From Treponema sp. UBA3813 (GTDB lineage Bacteria > Spirochaetota > Spirochaetia > Treponematales > Treponemataceae), in the NCBI GenBank assembly GCA_002368605.1, contig DFEB01000029.1, forward strand, positions 1 to 50,907: DNA of 50,907 nt. The letters run 5' to 3'. The notes under the pieces were generated by a model. That model ran no database searches. It saw only the letters and a list, made by a program, of their open reading frames with translations, and had not been told where the DNA came from. Positions 17,785 to 26,362 of the stretch are shown one piece after another. The position numbers and the translations under genes were made by a program. Position 1 is the first letter of the stretch; every line of letters begins with the position of its first letter.

Positions 17785-17902
17785 TATTATTTGTAATTTA
17801 ATTTTTTTTGTCAGTCTTTTGTTTCTGACACTAGAGATAAAGCAGAATCCGTGCCAACTTTTAAAAATTGAAAATGAAAAGGTAAAAGTCGGGAAAATTT
17901 AA

Positions 17903-17990
17903 GGGAGTTCCGGCTTTGCCGTCGGGTCTTTCGTGGTTCCGCGCTAAAAGCGCTCCATTGCCTTCGGCAACTTACGCCACTACAGCCCCT
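17903..17990. repeat. GC-rich dispersed element with stacked hairpins, flanked by a 9-bp direct repeat
   Basis: This block is much richer in GC than its AT-rich surroundings and holds short hairpins: CGGC/GCCG, GCGCT/AGCGC and TTGCC/GGCAA, each with a 3-nt loop. GAAAATTTA occurs exactly on both sides (17893-17901 and 17999-18007), like a target site duplication. A core read on the minus strand (GTAG, CGTAA, TGGAGCG in order) recurs in the trpE leader. No coding capacity is evident. Confidence 0.6.
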
Positions 17991-18147
17991 AACTCAGAGA
18001 AAATTTACCCACTGTGTCAAATTTTCTTTTAAATCTGTGTCAAATTTACCCAGTAATCTCTATTTGGAATAAAAATTACGGCCACATTGTCTCTTTTTTT
18101 AATTGATAATTCACAATTCTTAATTCATGATTTTCATATACTAATCT

Positions 18148-18175
18148 TTGCATTTTACAAAAATTTCGTTATCTT
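18148..18175 (+). promoter_or_regulatory. Promoter of the 18182 gene
   Basis: TTGCAT (18148-18153), a 16-nt spacer and TATCTT (18170-18175). The GTG start codon begins 6 nt later, exactly at the predicted transcription start. Confidence 0.55.
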
Positions 18176-18181
18176 TATAGT

Positions 18182-19630
18182 GTGAGTGTTTCTATCGAAA
18201 ATTTTTTGACTAACTTCCTCCGGACTTACCCCATGCCGTTTTCTGCAAAGGAATTGCTTGCCATGCTTTGCGGACTTGGGCATAAAATTTCCCTTGAAGA
18301 ACTCATGGATTTCCTTGACAATGACGGGCGGGCTTTTGCTCTCCAGAAACGAATGTATATTACGAGAGCCGGGGCTTTTACGAATCAGATTTTCAGCTTT
18401 GTTCCGACTCAAAGAGAGGTCGAACAGAAGGTTTTTGTTCCCGGTGACAGATGTATGCCTTTCGTTGATTTAGATGTCCTTTCGTATTCATTTACCTTTG
18501 AATTTTTAGGACAGGAGCTTCCCAAAAAAAAATTCAACACTGACTGCAACACTGCCCGTGATATGTTCTGCTTATACGGTGACGAATTTTCTGCCCAGTA
18601 CATTAGTTCTGATCCTGCTTGCGCAGATTTGCATATCGCCGAGAATAATTTTGAACTTCCCCTTAAAATGAGTTTGACAGGCGTATCCCTTGAGCCTGTT
18701 TTTGATAAAGTTGATTTTAAATACGGTGACAGAATTTTGTGCCGTGTATACGATTGGGATAAGGGAATCATCGAAATTATCCCGATTCTTTCTCACAAAC
18801 TTAATCCATTTCAAATTTCCGCTGAGGATATGGAAAGGCAAAAATGGTACGAAGTTCTTGAAAACGCTCTCCTTGAAAGCTTTGACCGTATGGGACCATG
18901 TTCCAGCATCGAAGAACAGCTTGCCAATGTCTTCTATGAGCATCGAAAAGAGCTTTGTGTTCCCGATTGCGGCTCGATTCACGAATTTATCGATAATTCA
19001 AAAAAAGTCGGACTTGAGCTTTTCGGTGTCGAGACGCGCCTTTGGTTCAAAGGAAAGGATGTGCCTGCAGTGGGCAAATGGAACGAGGATTTGTATGAGG
19101 CTGAGGAGAGGGCTATTCCATTCTTTGCCCTTCCCGACTTCGTCATCGACTGTTACCTTAAAGACCAGATGTATGAAAAAAAAGACGATGTGAGTGAACT
19201 TATCGATAAAATAATTCCCAAGCACCTTGCTATCTCTAAAAAAGAGAAAGAAATGCTTACATTGCAAATTCATAACAGAAATGCTATACTTCGCAAAAAT
19301 TATAATTGGTTTGCGGATTTTGCGAACGGAGCTATTCGGCACAGGGCACTGACACTTTTTTCCGAAGTTGGCTCTCTTGTTTGTGAACTTGATTGTGACA
19401 ACAAAGAATTGGATCAGCTTCCTCAGCAGGAATTGGTCACGCTTTCACAGTTGTACACGCACATTTCACGGATTCTCGAAATCCTTTCTGATGATTCTGG
19501 ATGTGAAGAAGAAGAAGCTTGCGCCATGGAGCTTTCACTCGAAGGAATGGAGCTCAACTTTGAGGATATAAAACCGCTGCTTCTTTCGGCCTTAGATAAG
19601 GTAAAGAAAAACCGATTTAATGTCATTTAA
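18182..19630 (+). CDS. Conserved-looking cytoplasmic protein of unknown function
   Basis: I do not recognise this 482-residue protein. There is no signal peptide or membrane segment. The first 75 residues look like a small helical or winged-helix domain (LTNFLRTYPMPFSAKELLAML..., then GRAFALQKRMYITRAGAF). The middle is mixed alpha/beta (YGDRILCRVYDWDKGIIEIIP), and the end is acidic and helical (SDDSGCEEEEACAMELSLEGMEL split by helices). The start is GTG, with no Shine-Dalgarno sequence but with a promoter whose predicted start point is the GTG itself. Transketolase follows 55 bp downstream. The length, lack of breaks and good coding character make it a real gene. The function is open. Confidence 0.8.
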   Translation: MSVSIENFLTNFLRTYPMPFSAKELLAMLCGLGHKISLEELMDFLDNDGRAFALQKRMYITRAGAFTNQIFSFVPTQREVEQKVFVPGDRCMPFVDLDVLSYSFTFEFLGQELPKKKFNTDCNTARDMFCLYGDEFSAQYISSDPACADLHIAENNFELPLKMSLTGVSLEPVFDKVDFKYGDRILCRVYDWDKGIIEIIPILSHKLNPFQISAEDMERQKWYEVLENALLESFDRMGPCSSIEEQLANVFYEHRKELCVPDCGSIHEFIDNSKKVGLELFGVETRLWFKGKDVPAVGKWNEDLYEAEERAIPFFALPDFVIDCYLKDQMYEKKDDVSELIDKIIPKHLAISKKEKEMLTLQIHNRNAILRKNYNWFADFANGAIRHRALTLFSEVGSLVCELDCDNKELDQLPQQELVTLSQLYTHISRILEILSDDSGCEEEEACAMELSLEGMELNFEDIKPLLLSALDKVKKNRFNVI

Positions 19631-19685
19631 AGGATTATGTCCTACAATGGCTTAAATATAAATTCATTACAAGGTTAGGTTTTTT

Positions 19686-21656
19686 ATGAACTCTAAAGGA
19701 ATTGCTGCCGTTGCAAAAACTATCCGCAGTTTGTCAATCGATGCCATCCAGAAAGCTAATTCAGGCCACCCTGGACTTCCGCTTGGATGTGCAGAACTCG
19801 CTGCTCTTTTGTACGGAGAAATTTTAAAACACAATCCGGCTGATTCAAAGTGGGCAGACCGTGATCGTTTCGTTCTTTCAGCCGGACACGGCTCTATGCT
19901 TTTGTACTCAGTGCTTCACTTGGCTGGTTACAAAATCACCCTTGATGACATTAAAAATTTCCGTCAGGTCGGCTCAGTTTGCTGTGGTCACCCAGAATAC
20001 GGCATCACTGACGGCGTAGAAAATACATCTGGCCCTCTCGGTCAGGGCGTGGCTTTGGCTGTCGGCATGGCTCTTGCTGAGTCAATGCTTGAGGCAAAAT
20101 ACAACACTCCATCACACAAAATCGTTGACCACTACACTTACGCTCTTGTTGGAGAAGGCTGTCTTGAAGAGGGCGTTTCTTCAGAAGCATGTTCATTCGC
20201 TGGTCACAATAAATTAGGCAAACTCATCGTTTTCTATGATGAAAACCGCATCTCAATTGACGGTTCAACAAATATCACTTTCACAGAGGACATAGCTAAA
20301 CGCTACGAAGCTTACGGCTGGCAGGTTCTCAAAGGAAGCATGTACGATATTAAAAAAATCCTCTCTCTCGTAGAAAAGGCTAAAAAAGAAACAAATAAGC
20401 CGACTCTCATCATGCTCAAATCTGTAATCGGAAAGTGCTCTCCAAAAGAGGGAACTCCCGCAGTTCACGGTGAACCATTGGGAGAAGAAGCCGTTGCCCA
20501 GACAAAGAAAAATCTCGGCCTTGATCCGGAAAAATTCTTCCAGATTGACGAGGATGCCGTAAAATATTTCGCAGATAAAAAAGCAGAATTTGCAAAGCGT
20601 CAGGCAGACTGGAATGCCGAATTTGAAGTTTGGGCAAAAGAAAACCCGGAACTTGCAAAAGAATGGAAGGCTTCTTACGAAGGCAGCCCAGACGGAAATG
20701 CCGATGACCCGGTTTACGAAGTCGGAAAGTCTGTCGCGACACGCACTGCCTCTGGCGACATGATTTCTGCAATGGGAGCACGCTATTCTTACCTCGTGGG
20801 CGGCTCTGCTGACCTTAAAGGCTCAAACAAATCAGGAATGAAATGCGATGGCGGCACTTACACACCGGAAAACCGGGCTGGCCGCTCAATCGAGTTCGGT
20901 ATCCGTGAATTCGGCATGGCAAGCGAGGCCGCTGGTATGGCTTTGCACGGCGGACTTCGTCCATTCTGCGCCACATACCTTGTCTTCTCTGACTACATGC
21001 GGCCGTCAATCCGCCTGGCAGCTCTCATGGGCGTTCCTGTCATTTACGACCTCACCCACGATTCAATCTATCTTGGCGAAGACGGCCCCACACACCAGCC
21101 AATTGAACAGCTTTCTTCTTTGCGTTCAATCCCCAATTTGCAGGTTCTGCGACCGGGTGATGCCGAAGAAACAGTTGAGGCTTGGCATATCGCAATGGAA
21201 GCAAAAGATCATCCAGTTCTTTTCGCCCTCACACGGCAGAATGTTCCTGTTTACGCAAAAGAAAACGCTGACTGGCGCGAGACAATCAAAAAAGGCGCAT
21301 ACGTCGTCAAAAATGGGGATGCAACTCCTGATGTCACAATCGTCGCCACAGGTTCAGAAGTCAACATGGCTCTCGAAGCGGCTGCAAAAGTAAGCGAAAA
21401 GAGCGTGCGAGTCGTTTCTGTTCTTGATAAAAATCTCTTTGAATCTCAGAGCGAAGAATTCCAGAATCAGATTTTGGGCGGAGCAAAGCGTGTTATCGTT
21501 GCTGAAGCTGGCGTGAAAACTGGTTGGGAAGGCTATGTCTCAAGCAAAAAAGATTTGTTCACAATCGATCGCTTTGGAGAATCAGGTCCTGCTAAAAAAG
21601 TTGCCGAGCATTTCGGTTTCACGGCAGATAAACTTGCTGAACTGATTAACGCATAA
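19686..21656 (+). CDS. tkt: Transketolase
   Basis: This 656-residue thiamine diphosphate enzyme moves two-carbon ketol units between sugar phosphates in the non-oxidative pentose phosphate pathway. Family landmarks are in order: NSGHPGLPLGCAEL (about 27-40), GHGSMLLYS, the GPLGQG loop, the ThDP/Mg motif GEGCLEEGVSSEA (about 155-167), DENRISIDG, the pyrimidine-domain LVGGSADLKGSNKSG (about 365), FGIREFGMA (Glu for ThDP activation) and THDSIYLGEDGPTHQPIEQL. The length is normal. The ATG has the site AAGGTTAGG. A strong bidirectional terminator follows. RpiA of the same pathway is encoded at 43.8-44.5 kb. Confidence 0.96.
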   Translation: MNSKGIAAVAKTIRSLSIDAIQKANSGHPGLPLGCAELAALLYGEILKHNPADSKWADRDRFVLSAGHGSMLLYSVLHLAGYKITLDDIKNFRQVGSVCCGHPEYGITDGVENTSGPLGQGVALAVGMALAESMLEAKYNTPSHKIVDHYTYALVGEGCLEEGVSSEACSFAGHNKLGKLIVFYDENRISIDGSTNITFTEDIAKRYEAYGWQVLKGSMYDIKKILSLVEKAKKETNKPTLIMLKSVIGKCSPKEGTPAVHGEPLGEEAVAQTKKNLGLDPEKFFQIDEDAVKYFADKKAEFAKRQADWNAEFEVWAKENPELAKEWKASYEGSPDGNADDPVYEVGKSVATRTASGDMISAMGARYSYLVGGSADLKGSNKSGMKCDGGTYTPENRAGRSIEFGIREFGMASEAAGMALHGGLRPFCATYLVFSDYMRPSIRLAALMGVPVIYDLTHDSIYLGEDGPTHQPIEQLSSLRSIPNLQVLRPGDAEETVEAWHIAMEAKDHPVLFALTRQNVPVYAKENADWRETIKKGAYVVKNGDATPDVTIVATGSEVNMALEAAAKVSEKSVRVVSVLDKNLFESQSEEFQNQILGGAKRVIVAEAGVKTGWEGYVSSKKDLFTIDRFGESGPAKKVAEHFGFTADKLAELINA

Positions 21657-21668
21657 AAAAATAGCGCG

Positions 21669-21801
21669 AAAAAGGGAATGTACAATAAGTACGAGTCATT
21701 GCCGTGCTCGACACGGCAATCTCTTGTATTGCAATTAAATGGATTTTCGGGTCAAGCCCGAAAATGACACTTTTTGAACTTATTGGTCATCCCCTTTTTT
21801 T
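21669..21801. terminator. Bidirectional terminator built around a palindromic repeat pair
   Basis: Outer arms of 22 nt (21669-21690 and 21778-21799) pair at 19 positions. The right arm ends in a T-run on the plus strand, and an A-rich left flank gives a T-run on the minus strand. It lies between the converging stops of tkt and lgt and so can end both transcripts. Confidence 0.7.
21695..21768. repeat. Palindromic repeat pair (GTCATT...AATGAC) with CTCGA/CTTGA-type loops
   Basis: Two 9-bp hairpins lie inside the terminator: ATTGCCGTG/CACGGCAAT (21698-21706 and 21712-21720, loop CTCGA) and ATTTTCGGG/CCCGAAAAT (21743-21751 and 21757-21765, loop TCAAG, which is CTTGA on the other strand). The pair is bounded by GTCATT at the left and AATGAC at the right. 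It is of the same design as the copies inside hsdR and upstream of the SDR gene. Confidence 0.75.
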
Positions 21802-22834
21802 ATGCAGATTTTCTTTTGTTAAGTAAATAGCCTGTGACCGCCACTCCTATTCCACCTAGAATCATCAGGAAACAGAGAATTTGCCCTTTAGAAATGTAAA
21901 GAGGGGAAGTGAATAAATCAACAGAAACTTTTTTAAGAATTTCTTTGCTGCTTGTGAAAGGATGAAGACAAAGTACATAACCGATATCTGCATCAGGAGC
22001 GCGGAAATATTCAAGGAAGAAACGGAAGAAACCGTATCCGCCGGTGTAGAGAGCGCCAGAAAATCCATCGAAAGGCTTTTTTTTGTGCAAAATCCAGATA
22101 ATCGAGAATAAAATGAGACCTTCAAAAAGAGCCTCATAAAGCTGACTTGGATGACGGGGAAGATTCACAAGGTTTGTGCTGACTTTCATTCCTATTTTAT
22201 CAACAATTCCTTGAACCCATGGAATCGATACAGAGAATTTTTCGGCGTGTGGAAAGACCATGCCCCATGGAGCCGTGGTTATGCGCCCGAAAAGCTCGCC
22301 GTTCATAAAATTTCCGATGCGCCCAAAAGTATAACCCAAAGGAATAGCCGTGACCATTGCGTCTGCCCATTTGAAGAAGGGAACCTTGTGCCGCCAGCAC
22401 CAGAAAATCATTCCCAATAAGCCACCGATGAAACCTCCGTGGTAACTCATGCCTGCCAAGCCTGTAAAATGACCATTCTGGAACGGCCAGAAAATGAGCC
22501 ATGGATGAGTCCAATAGTTGATGGACAGGGGATTTTTAGGGTCATATTGATTGTAAACAAGAGTTGAGAAAACTCGCGCGCCAATCAGCAAAAAGACGAT
22601 TCCTGTGGCGATAAAACTGAAAATGTCGTCTTCGGTGGCCTTTCGGAGACTTCCGTCAGCGTTTGTTGAGTCCAATGCGCCTTCTTGGAGCAATTTTTTG
22701 AGAATGAAAAATGCCGTTCCAAAGGCGAAAATGTACATGAGCCCGTACCAGCGGAGCAAGCTCAAAACCGGCAGTCCGGGGAAAATCTCAGGATGAATCC
22801 AACTTGGATAATTGATGTATAAAGGCAAAATCAT
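21800..22834 (-). CDS. lgt: Phosphatidylglycerol-prolipoprotein diacylglyceryl transferase
   Basis: This 344-residue inner-membrane enzyme adds the diacylglyceryl group to the lipobox Cys of prolipoproteins, the first step of lipoprotein maturation. Signature segments are present: MSYHGGFIGGLLG (about 128-140), the catalytic-region GYTFGRIGNFMNGELFGR (about 165-182) and RHPSQLYEALFEG (about 228). It is longer than the roughly 270-290 residues common in other bacteria, through extra sequence before a final membrane segment. The start overlaps the MinD-like gene stop as ATGA. Several lipoproteins in this window (binding proteins, DUF4353-like) are its likely substrates. Confidence 0.95.
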   Translation of the reverse strand: MILPLYINYPSWIHPEIFPGLPVLSLLRWYGLMYIFAFGTAFFILKKLLQEGALDSTNADGSLRKATEDDIFSFIATGIVFLLIGARVFSTLVYNQYDPKNPLSINYWTHPWLIFWPFQNGHFTGLAGMSYHGGFIGGLLGMIFWCWRHKVPFFKWADAMVTAIPLGYTFGRIGNFMNGELFGRITTAPWGMVFPHAEKFSVSIPWVQGIVDKIGMKVSTNLVNLPRHPSQLYEALFEGLILFSIIWILHKKKPFDGFSGALYTGGYGFFRFFLEYFRAPDADIGYVLCLHPFTSSKEILKKVSVDLFTSPLYISKGQILCFLMILGGIGVAVTGYLLNKRKSA

Positions 22835-23946
22835 ACTTTAAATCCTTGTTGAGCTGCCTTGACCAAGCGGTTCTTGAGCATGATATTTTCGTTTTTGAGC
22901 TGGGTGATTTCGTAATTCTGAGTTTTAATCATTTCTGCAAGTTCGCTTACATTCAATGCGCCTGTTCCGATTAAATCTTCGACATAAGAAAGTTTTGCTG
23001 AATAATCGTCGCTGGCTTCTTCGCTTGCCTGCTCGAAACTTTCATCAAACGAAAGAGATTCCGTCTGCATGATTTTTTCAGCGATGCGGAAAATTGCCTG
23101 AGCCAGAACAGAATTCGGCTTGTAGACGGTAACCGGCAGACTTGAAGAAAGAGCCTTGTCCTGCATTGAGTCCCGGTACATTACGCCAAGGGATTCGACT
23201 TCGAGACCAAGATATTGCTGGCAAGAACGGCGGATTTTCTGAGCCTTGTCAGCATCCTTTGGTTCGTCAATCATGTTCATAATGAGCCGAGGCCGGAATT
23301 GGGAGAGCCGTCTTTTGAATTTCTCGCCGTTCTCAGGGTCTATTTCAGTGATTTTTTCGATTAACTTAGGAATGTATAATCGCTGGAGTGAGGCTGAATC
23401 ATTGCGGAGTTTGTTGATGAATTCCGCCGCCTTTGAATTCTTTTTGAAAGTTGCCGCCATCAATCTGAAAACTGCGTTCTTTAAGAAAAGGTATCCGTTG
23501 AGAGTTGCCGTGACCGTGGGGGCTGTGACTATGATTCCCTGTGGCGAAATTAGAAACAAGTCCAAAATAGTGAGGTGAGTGCCTGCGCCCAAATCCACGA
23601 TGAGATAATCAGCGTCAACTGAATGGAATTTTTTGATGAGGGCATTTTTTTGCGCGACTTTGAGTGCGCTCAAGCCCGGAATCTCTGAGTCGCCAGCGAT
23701 GAAACTGACATTTTTGTAGTCAGTGGGCGTGATTATGTCTTCGAATTTTGACTCTCCTGTGAGAAAAGTTCCGATTCCTTTTTTTGGGGAATTATGCCCG
23801 ATAACGAGATGAAGATTTGAAGCACCTAAGTCCAAATCTGCGAGCACAACTTTTTTACCTGCCTGCCCCAGGGCGATTGCTAAATTTGCGGAAAGAAGGC
23901 TTTTTCCAACGCCACCTTTACCACTTGCTACTGGAATAATTTGCAT
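22831..23946 (-). CDS. MinD/ParA-family ATPase (FlhG-like)
   Basis: This 371-residue P-loop ATPase has the deviant Walker A of the family, GKGGVGKS (9-16), then ADLDLGASNLH (Walker A') and DYLIVDLGAGTH (Walker B region). Such proteins position cell structures or regulate flagella and division by dimerising on ATP. The C-terminal 40 residues (NYEITQLKNENIMLKNRL) form a coiled coil, which suggests a partner. No typical membrane-targeting helix is evident, so FlhG-like or an independent family fits better than MinD proper. It overlaps lgt by 4 bp. The start has an extended -10 box (TGCTATAAT) 7 nt upstream and no Shine-Dalgarno sequence. Confidence 0.88.
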   Translation of the reverse strand: MQIIPVASGKGGVGKSLLSANLAIALGQAGKKVVLADLDLGASNLHLVIGHNSPKKGIGTFLTGESKFEDIITPTDYKNVSFIAGDSEIPGLSALKVAQKNALIKKFHSVDADYLIVDLGAGTHLTILDLFLISPQGIIVTAPTVTATLNGYLFLKNAVFRLMAATFKKNSKAAEFINKLRNDSASLQRLYIPKLIEKITEIDPENGEKFKRRLSQFRPRLIMNMIDEPKDADKAQKIRRSCQQYLGLEVESLGVMYRDSMQDKALSSSLPVTVYKPNSVLAQAIFRIAEKIMQTESLSFDESFEQASEEASDDYSAKLSYVEDLIGTGALNVSELAEMIKTQNYEITQLKNENIMLKNRLVKAAQQGFKV

Positions 23947-23953
23947 AAAATTG

Positions 23954-23962
23954 ATTATAGCA
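23954..23962 (-). promoter_or_regulatory. Extended -10 promoter of the MinD-like gene
   Basis: On the minus strand TGC-TATAAT is followed by 7 nt and the ATG. The -35 is weak, as expected for an extended -10 promoter. The leader is predicted to be about 1 nt. Confidence 0.6.
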
Positions 23963-23991
23963 TAAGTTTAAAGCTTTATAAAGATTTCTGA

Positions 23992-24020
23992 TTGATTTTT
24001 ATCTTATAGAATCTTAAAAT
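23992..24020 (+). promoter_or_regulatory. Promoter of the carboxy-terminal protease gene
   Basis: TTGATT (23992-23997), 17-nt spacer, TAAAAT (24015-24020). The ATG begins 10 nt after the -10 box, predicting a leader of about 3 nt without a ribosome binding site. Confidence 0.65.
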
Positions 24021-24029
24021 AGAAATAAT

Positions 24030-25520
24030 ATGAAAAAAATTGATTTAATGATAAAACGGATTAACTCTATTCTTCTTATTTTTGTTGTCGCTTTTTTTGC
24101 TTCACAGTGTTTCGCACAATCCGCTTCTCCATCGGCTAACGAAAAAACAAATAAATCTCGTCAGTACATGGAACTGATGAACGGTGTTTTTGATTTTGTT
24201 CAAAAGAATTATGTAGACGAAATTGACCCGCAGGTTTTGTATGAGGGCGCACTCAAAGGCATGCTGGAGTCGCTCAAAGACCCTTACACTGTTTACCTTG
24301 ACAAAACAAGTTTCCGAAGTATCAGCGATACAACTTCCGGCTCATTCGGTGGCGTTGGCCTTCAGATTTCAAAACCTGTTGAGACAAGCAAAGAAAAACC
24401 CGCCTATGTCGAAGTCGCTTCTCCAGTTGAGGACACTCCTGGATTCAAGGCTGGAATTCTTGCAGGAGATTTAATAATCTCAATCAATGGCACTGACACT
24501 TCAACAATTACTATGGAGCAGGTTTTGGATATGCTCCGTGGCAAGGTTGGGGAAAGCGTTGATCTTGTTATCCGCCGCGGAAAGAACATGGAATTCCCGG
24601 TCACTCTTGTACGCGCCATTATCGAAGTTCCGACTGTCAAATACGGCATGATTGAGGGCACAAAAATAGGTTATGTCCGTCTTATCGAATTCACTCCCCA
24701 GGCAGTTGAACGCTTTCAGGAAGCCCTTGATTCATTCAAAAAGAACAACGCTGTCGGTATGATTTTCGACTTGCGCAACAATCCGGGCGGACTCATCACA
24801 AGTGCGGCTGACATCGCTGATAAATTCATTGATAACGGCCCCATTGTCACCACTAAAAGCCGTCTCTCTTTCGAGAACTCAGTCTTCACGGCAACCGCCA
24901 AAAAAACGGTTATGCGAAATATGCCCATTGTCGTTTTGATTAACAAGGGAAGCGCTTCTGCCTCAGAAATCGTGAGTGGCGCCCTCAAAGACAATCATTT
25001 GGCATATCTTGTAGGTCAGCGCACTTACGGCAAAGGCTCCGTTCAGCAGGTTTTGCCCCTTTCAGCAACGGACGGCCTTAAAATCACCATGGCCCGCTAC
25101 TACACTCCCAGCGATGTCAACATCGATAAAATCGGCATTCCCCCAGACCGCGAGATTTTGTTCCCGGTTTTAAGCGAAGAGGGCGAAAAGCAGTATCTCG
25201 AATTGTACAAATCAACGGAAATTTCTGATTTCGTAGACGGCCGCACTGATTTGACCGAAAAACAGATTTCAGACTTCGCAAAGACTCTCAAGAAAAAATA
25301 TTCTGAAATCGATGAGTCAAGTTTGCGCAAACTGGTGCGAAACGAAGCCAACAAAACAAAAGGCACTATGCTCTACGATTTGGACTACGACATTCAGCTC
25401 AACGAGGCCATTTCAATTCTGCAAAAAGAGAATTTCACAAATCTGATTAAGAGCACAAAAACTCTCAAAGAATTGCAGGAAATGGCGGTTTTGGAAGAAG
25501 AAAAGTCCGAGAAAAAATAG
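24030..25520 (+). CDS. C-terminal processing peptidase, S41 family
   Basis: This 496-residue exported serine protease removes C-terminal peptides from envelope proteins. After a signal peptide (NSILLIFVVAFFASQCFA; a second in-frame ATG at codon 7 would give a shorter one) come the YVDEIDPQVLYEGALKGML motif of the family, a PDZ domain (about 100-185, ending near VTLVRAIIEVPTV) and the protease core. The core has FDLRNNPGGL, the nucleophile region KGSASASEIVSGALKD and the catalytic Lys in YGKGSVQQV. The Ser and Lys are spaced as in CtpA. It is followed without a gap by rsmE, whose GTG overlaps the stop (TAGTG). Confidence 0.94.
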   Translation: MKKIDLMIKRINSILLIFVVAFFASQCFAQSASPSANEKTNKSRQYMELMNGVFDFVQKNYVDEIDPQVLYEGALKGMLESLKDPYTVYLDKTSFRSISDTTSGSFGGVGLQISKPVETSKEKPAYVEVASPVEDTPGFKAGILAGDLIISINGTDTSTITMEQVLDMLRGKVGESVDLVIRRGKNMEFPVTLVRAIIEVPTVKYGMIEGTKIGYVRLIEFTPQAVERFQEALDSFKKNNAVGMIFDLRNNPGGLITSAADIADKFIDNGPIVTTKSRLSFENSVFTATAKKTVMRNMPIVVLINKGSASASEIVSGALKDNHLAYLVGQRTYGKGSVQQVLPLSATDGLKITMARYYTPSDVNIDKIGIPPDREILFPVLSEEGEKQYLELYKSTEISDFVDGRTDLTEKQISDFAKTLKKKYSEIDESSLRKLVRNEANKTKGTMLYDLDYDIQLNEAISILQKENFTNLIKSTKTLKELQEMAVLEEEKSEKK

Positions 25521-26338
25521 TGCGTCAGTACATTTCACAAAAAAATCTTGATTCTGACGGACTTCTCTCAATAATCGGCAAGGATTTTCGCTATTTGCAC
25601 AATGTTCTCCGTCTCAAAAGCGGCGACATGATTTATGTTCGCTTGCCAAATGGCAATTTGCAGTCTATGACAGTTTGCCAGATTGACGAAAAAGGCAAAA
25701 AAATCATCTTGCAGCTTTGTGATCTTGCTGACACGCAGATTGGCGAGAATCAGCCGTCAGAAACTGATTCAATCGAATCAAGAGAATTCACTCTTTTTAT
25801 GGCTCTTCCTAAATCTTCAAAATTTGACTTGATTGTGCGTCAGGCGACTGAGTGCGGAGTGGCGAGAATTGTTCCCGTTCAGACAGAATTTTCCCAGCAG
25901 GGCAGCGAAAAAATCAATTTCCGTTCGGAGCGATTCGAGCGGATCATAAAAGAAGCCCGGCAGCAGAGCGGAAGCCCGGTAGACACAAAAATCTCTGATT
26001 GCAAAAGCCTTGCCGGAGTCTGTGAACTTTGGAAGGACGAGAGCGAAAATCTTTCCGAATCCGAAAAAATCGCCATCGTCCTTTATGAGCGGAACGAATC
26101 TACGGTGAGCATTCGTCAGGCCTGTGAACAAGTCCGCGCCCAAGAAAAATCAGGAAATTCTTCAAGTCTCAAAAAAATCGCCCTTTTTTGCGGAAGCGAA
26201 GGCGGCCTTTCCCCATCAGAAATCGAAATCCTTCAAAAATCAGGTTTTCTCCCGGTTCACTTAAAGACAAATATTCTTCGCTGTGAAACCGCGGCTCTTT
26301 ACGGCATTTCCGCCCTGCAAAGTTGCCTTTCTGACTGA
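25520..26338 (+). CDS. rsmE: 16S rRNA (uracil(1498)-N3)-methyltransferase
   Basis: This 272-residue SPOUT enzyme methylates U1498 of 16S rRNA. It has an N-terminal PUA-like part (HNVLRLKSGDMIYV) and the C-terminal knot with LFMALPKSSKFDLIVRQATECGVARIVPV, RIIKEARQQSGSP, LFCGSEGGLSPSEIE and LKTNILRCETAAL, all diagnostic. A Ser-rich insertion between 170 and 215 makes it slightly longer than usual. The start is GTG, overlapping the protease stop by one base, so translation is probably coupled. Confidence 0.94.
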   Translation: MRQYISQKNLDSDGLLSIIGKDFRYLHNVLRLKSGDMIYVRLPNGNLQSMTVCQIDEKGKKIILQLCDLADTQIGENQPSETDSIESREFTLFMALPKSSKFDLIVRQATECGVARIVPVQTEFSQQGSEKINFRSERFERIIKEARQQSGSPVDTKISDCKSLAGVCELWKDESENLSESEKIAIVLYERNESTVSIRQACEQVRAQEKSGNSSSLKKIALFCGSEGGLSPSEIEILQKSGFLPVHLKTNILRCETAALYGISALQSCLSD

Positions 26339-26362
26339 TAATTATGCATTGCTAATAATGAA

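Larger units (their letters stand above)
17758..18147. other. Intergenic region of about 425 bp between hsp20 and the 18182 gene
   Basis: It holds the hsp20 leader, the GC-rich element at 17903-17990, and a pair of direct repeats, CTGTGTCAAATTT at 18012-18024 and 18035-18047. These are embedded with AAATTTACCCA at 18001-18011 and 18042-18052. The repeats could be the end of a lost insertion sequence, since clustered short terminal repeats occur in some IS families, but no transposase remains. The rest is AT-rich, with no convincing gene. Confidence 0.5.
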
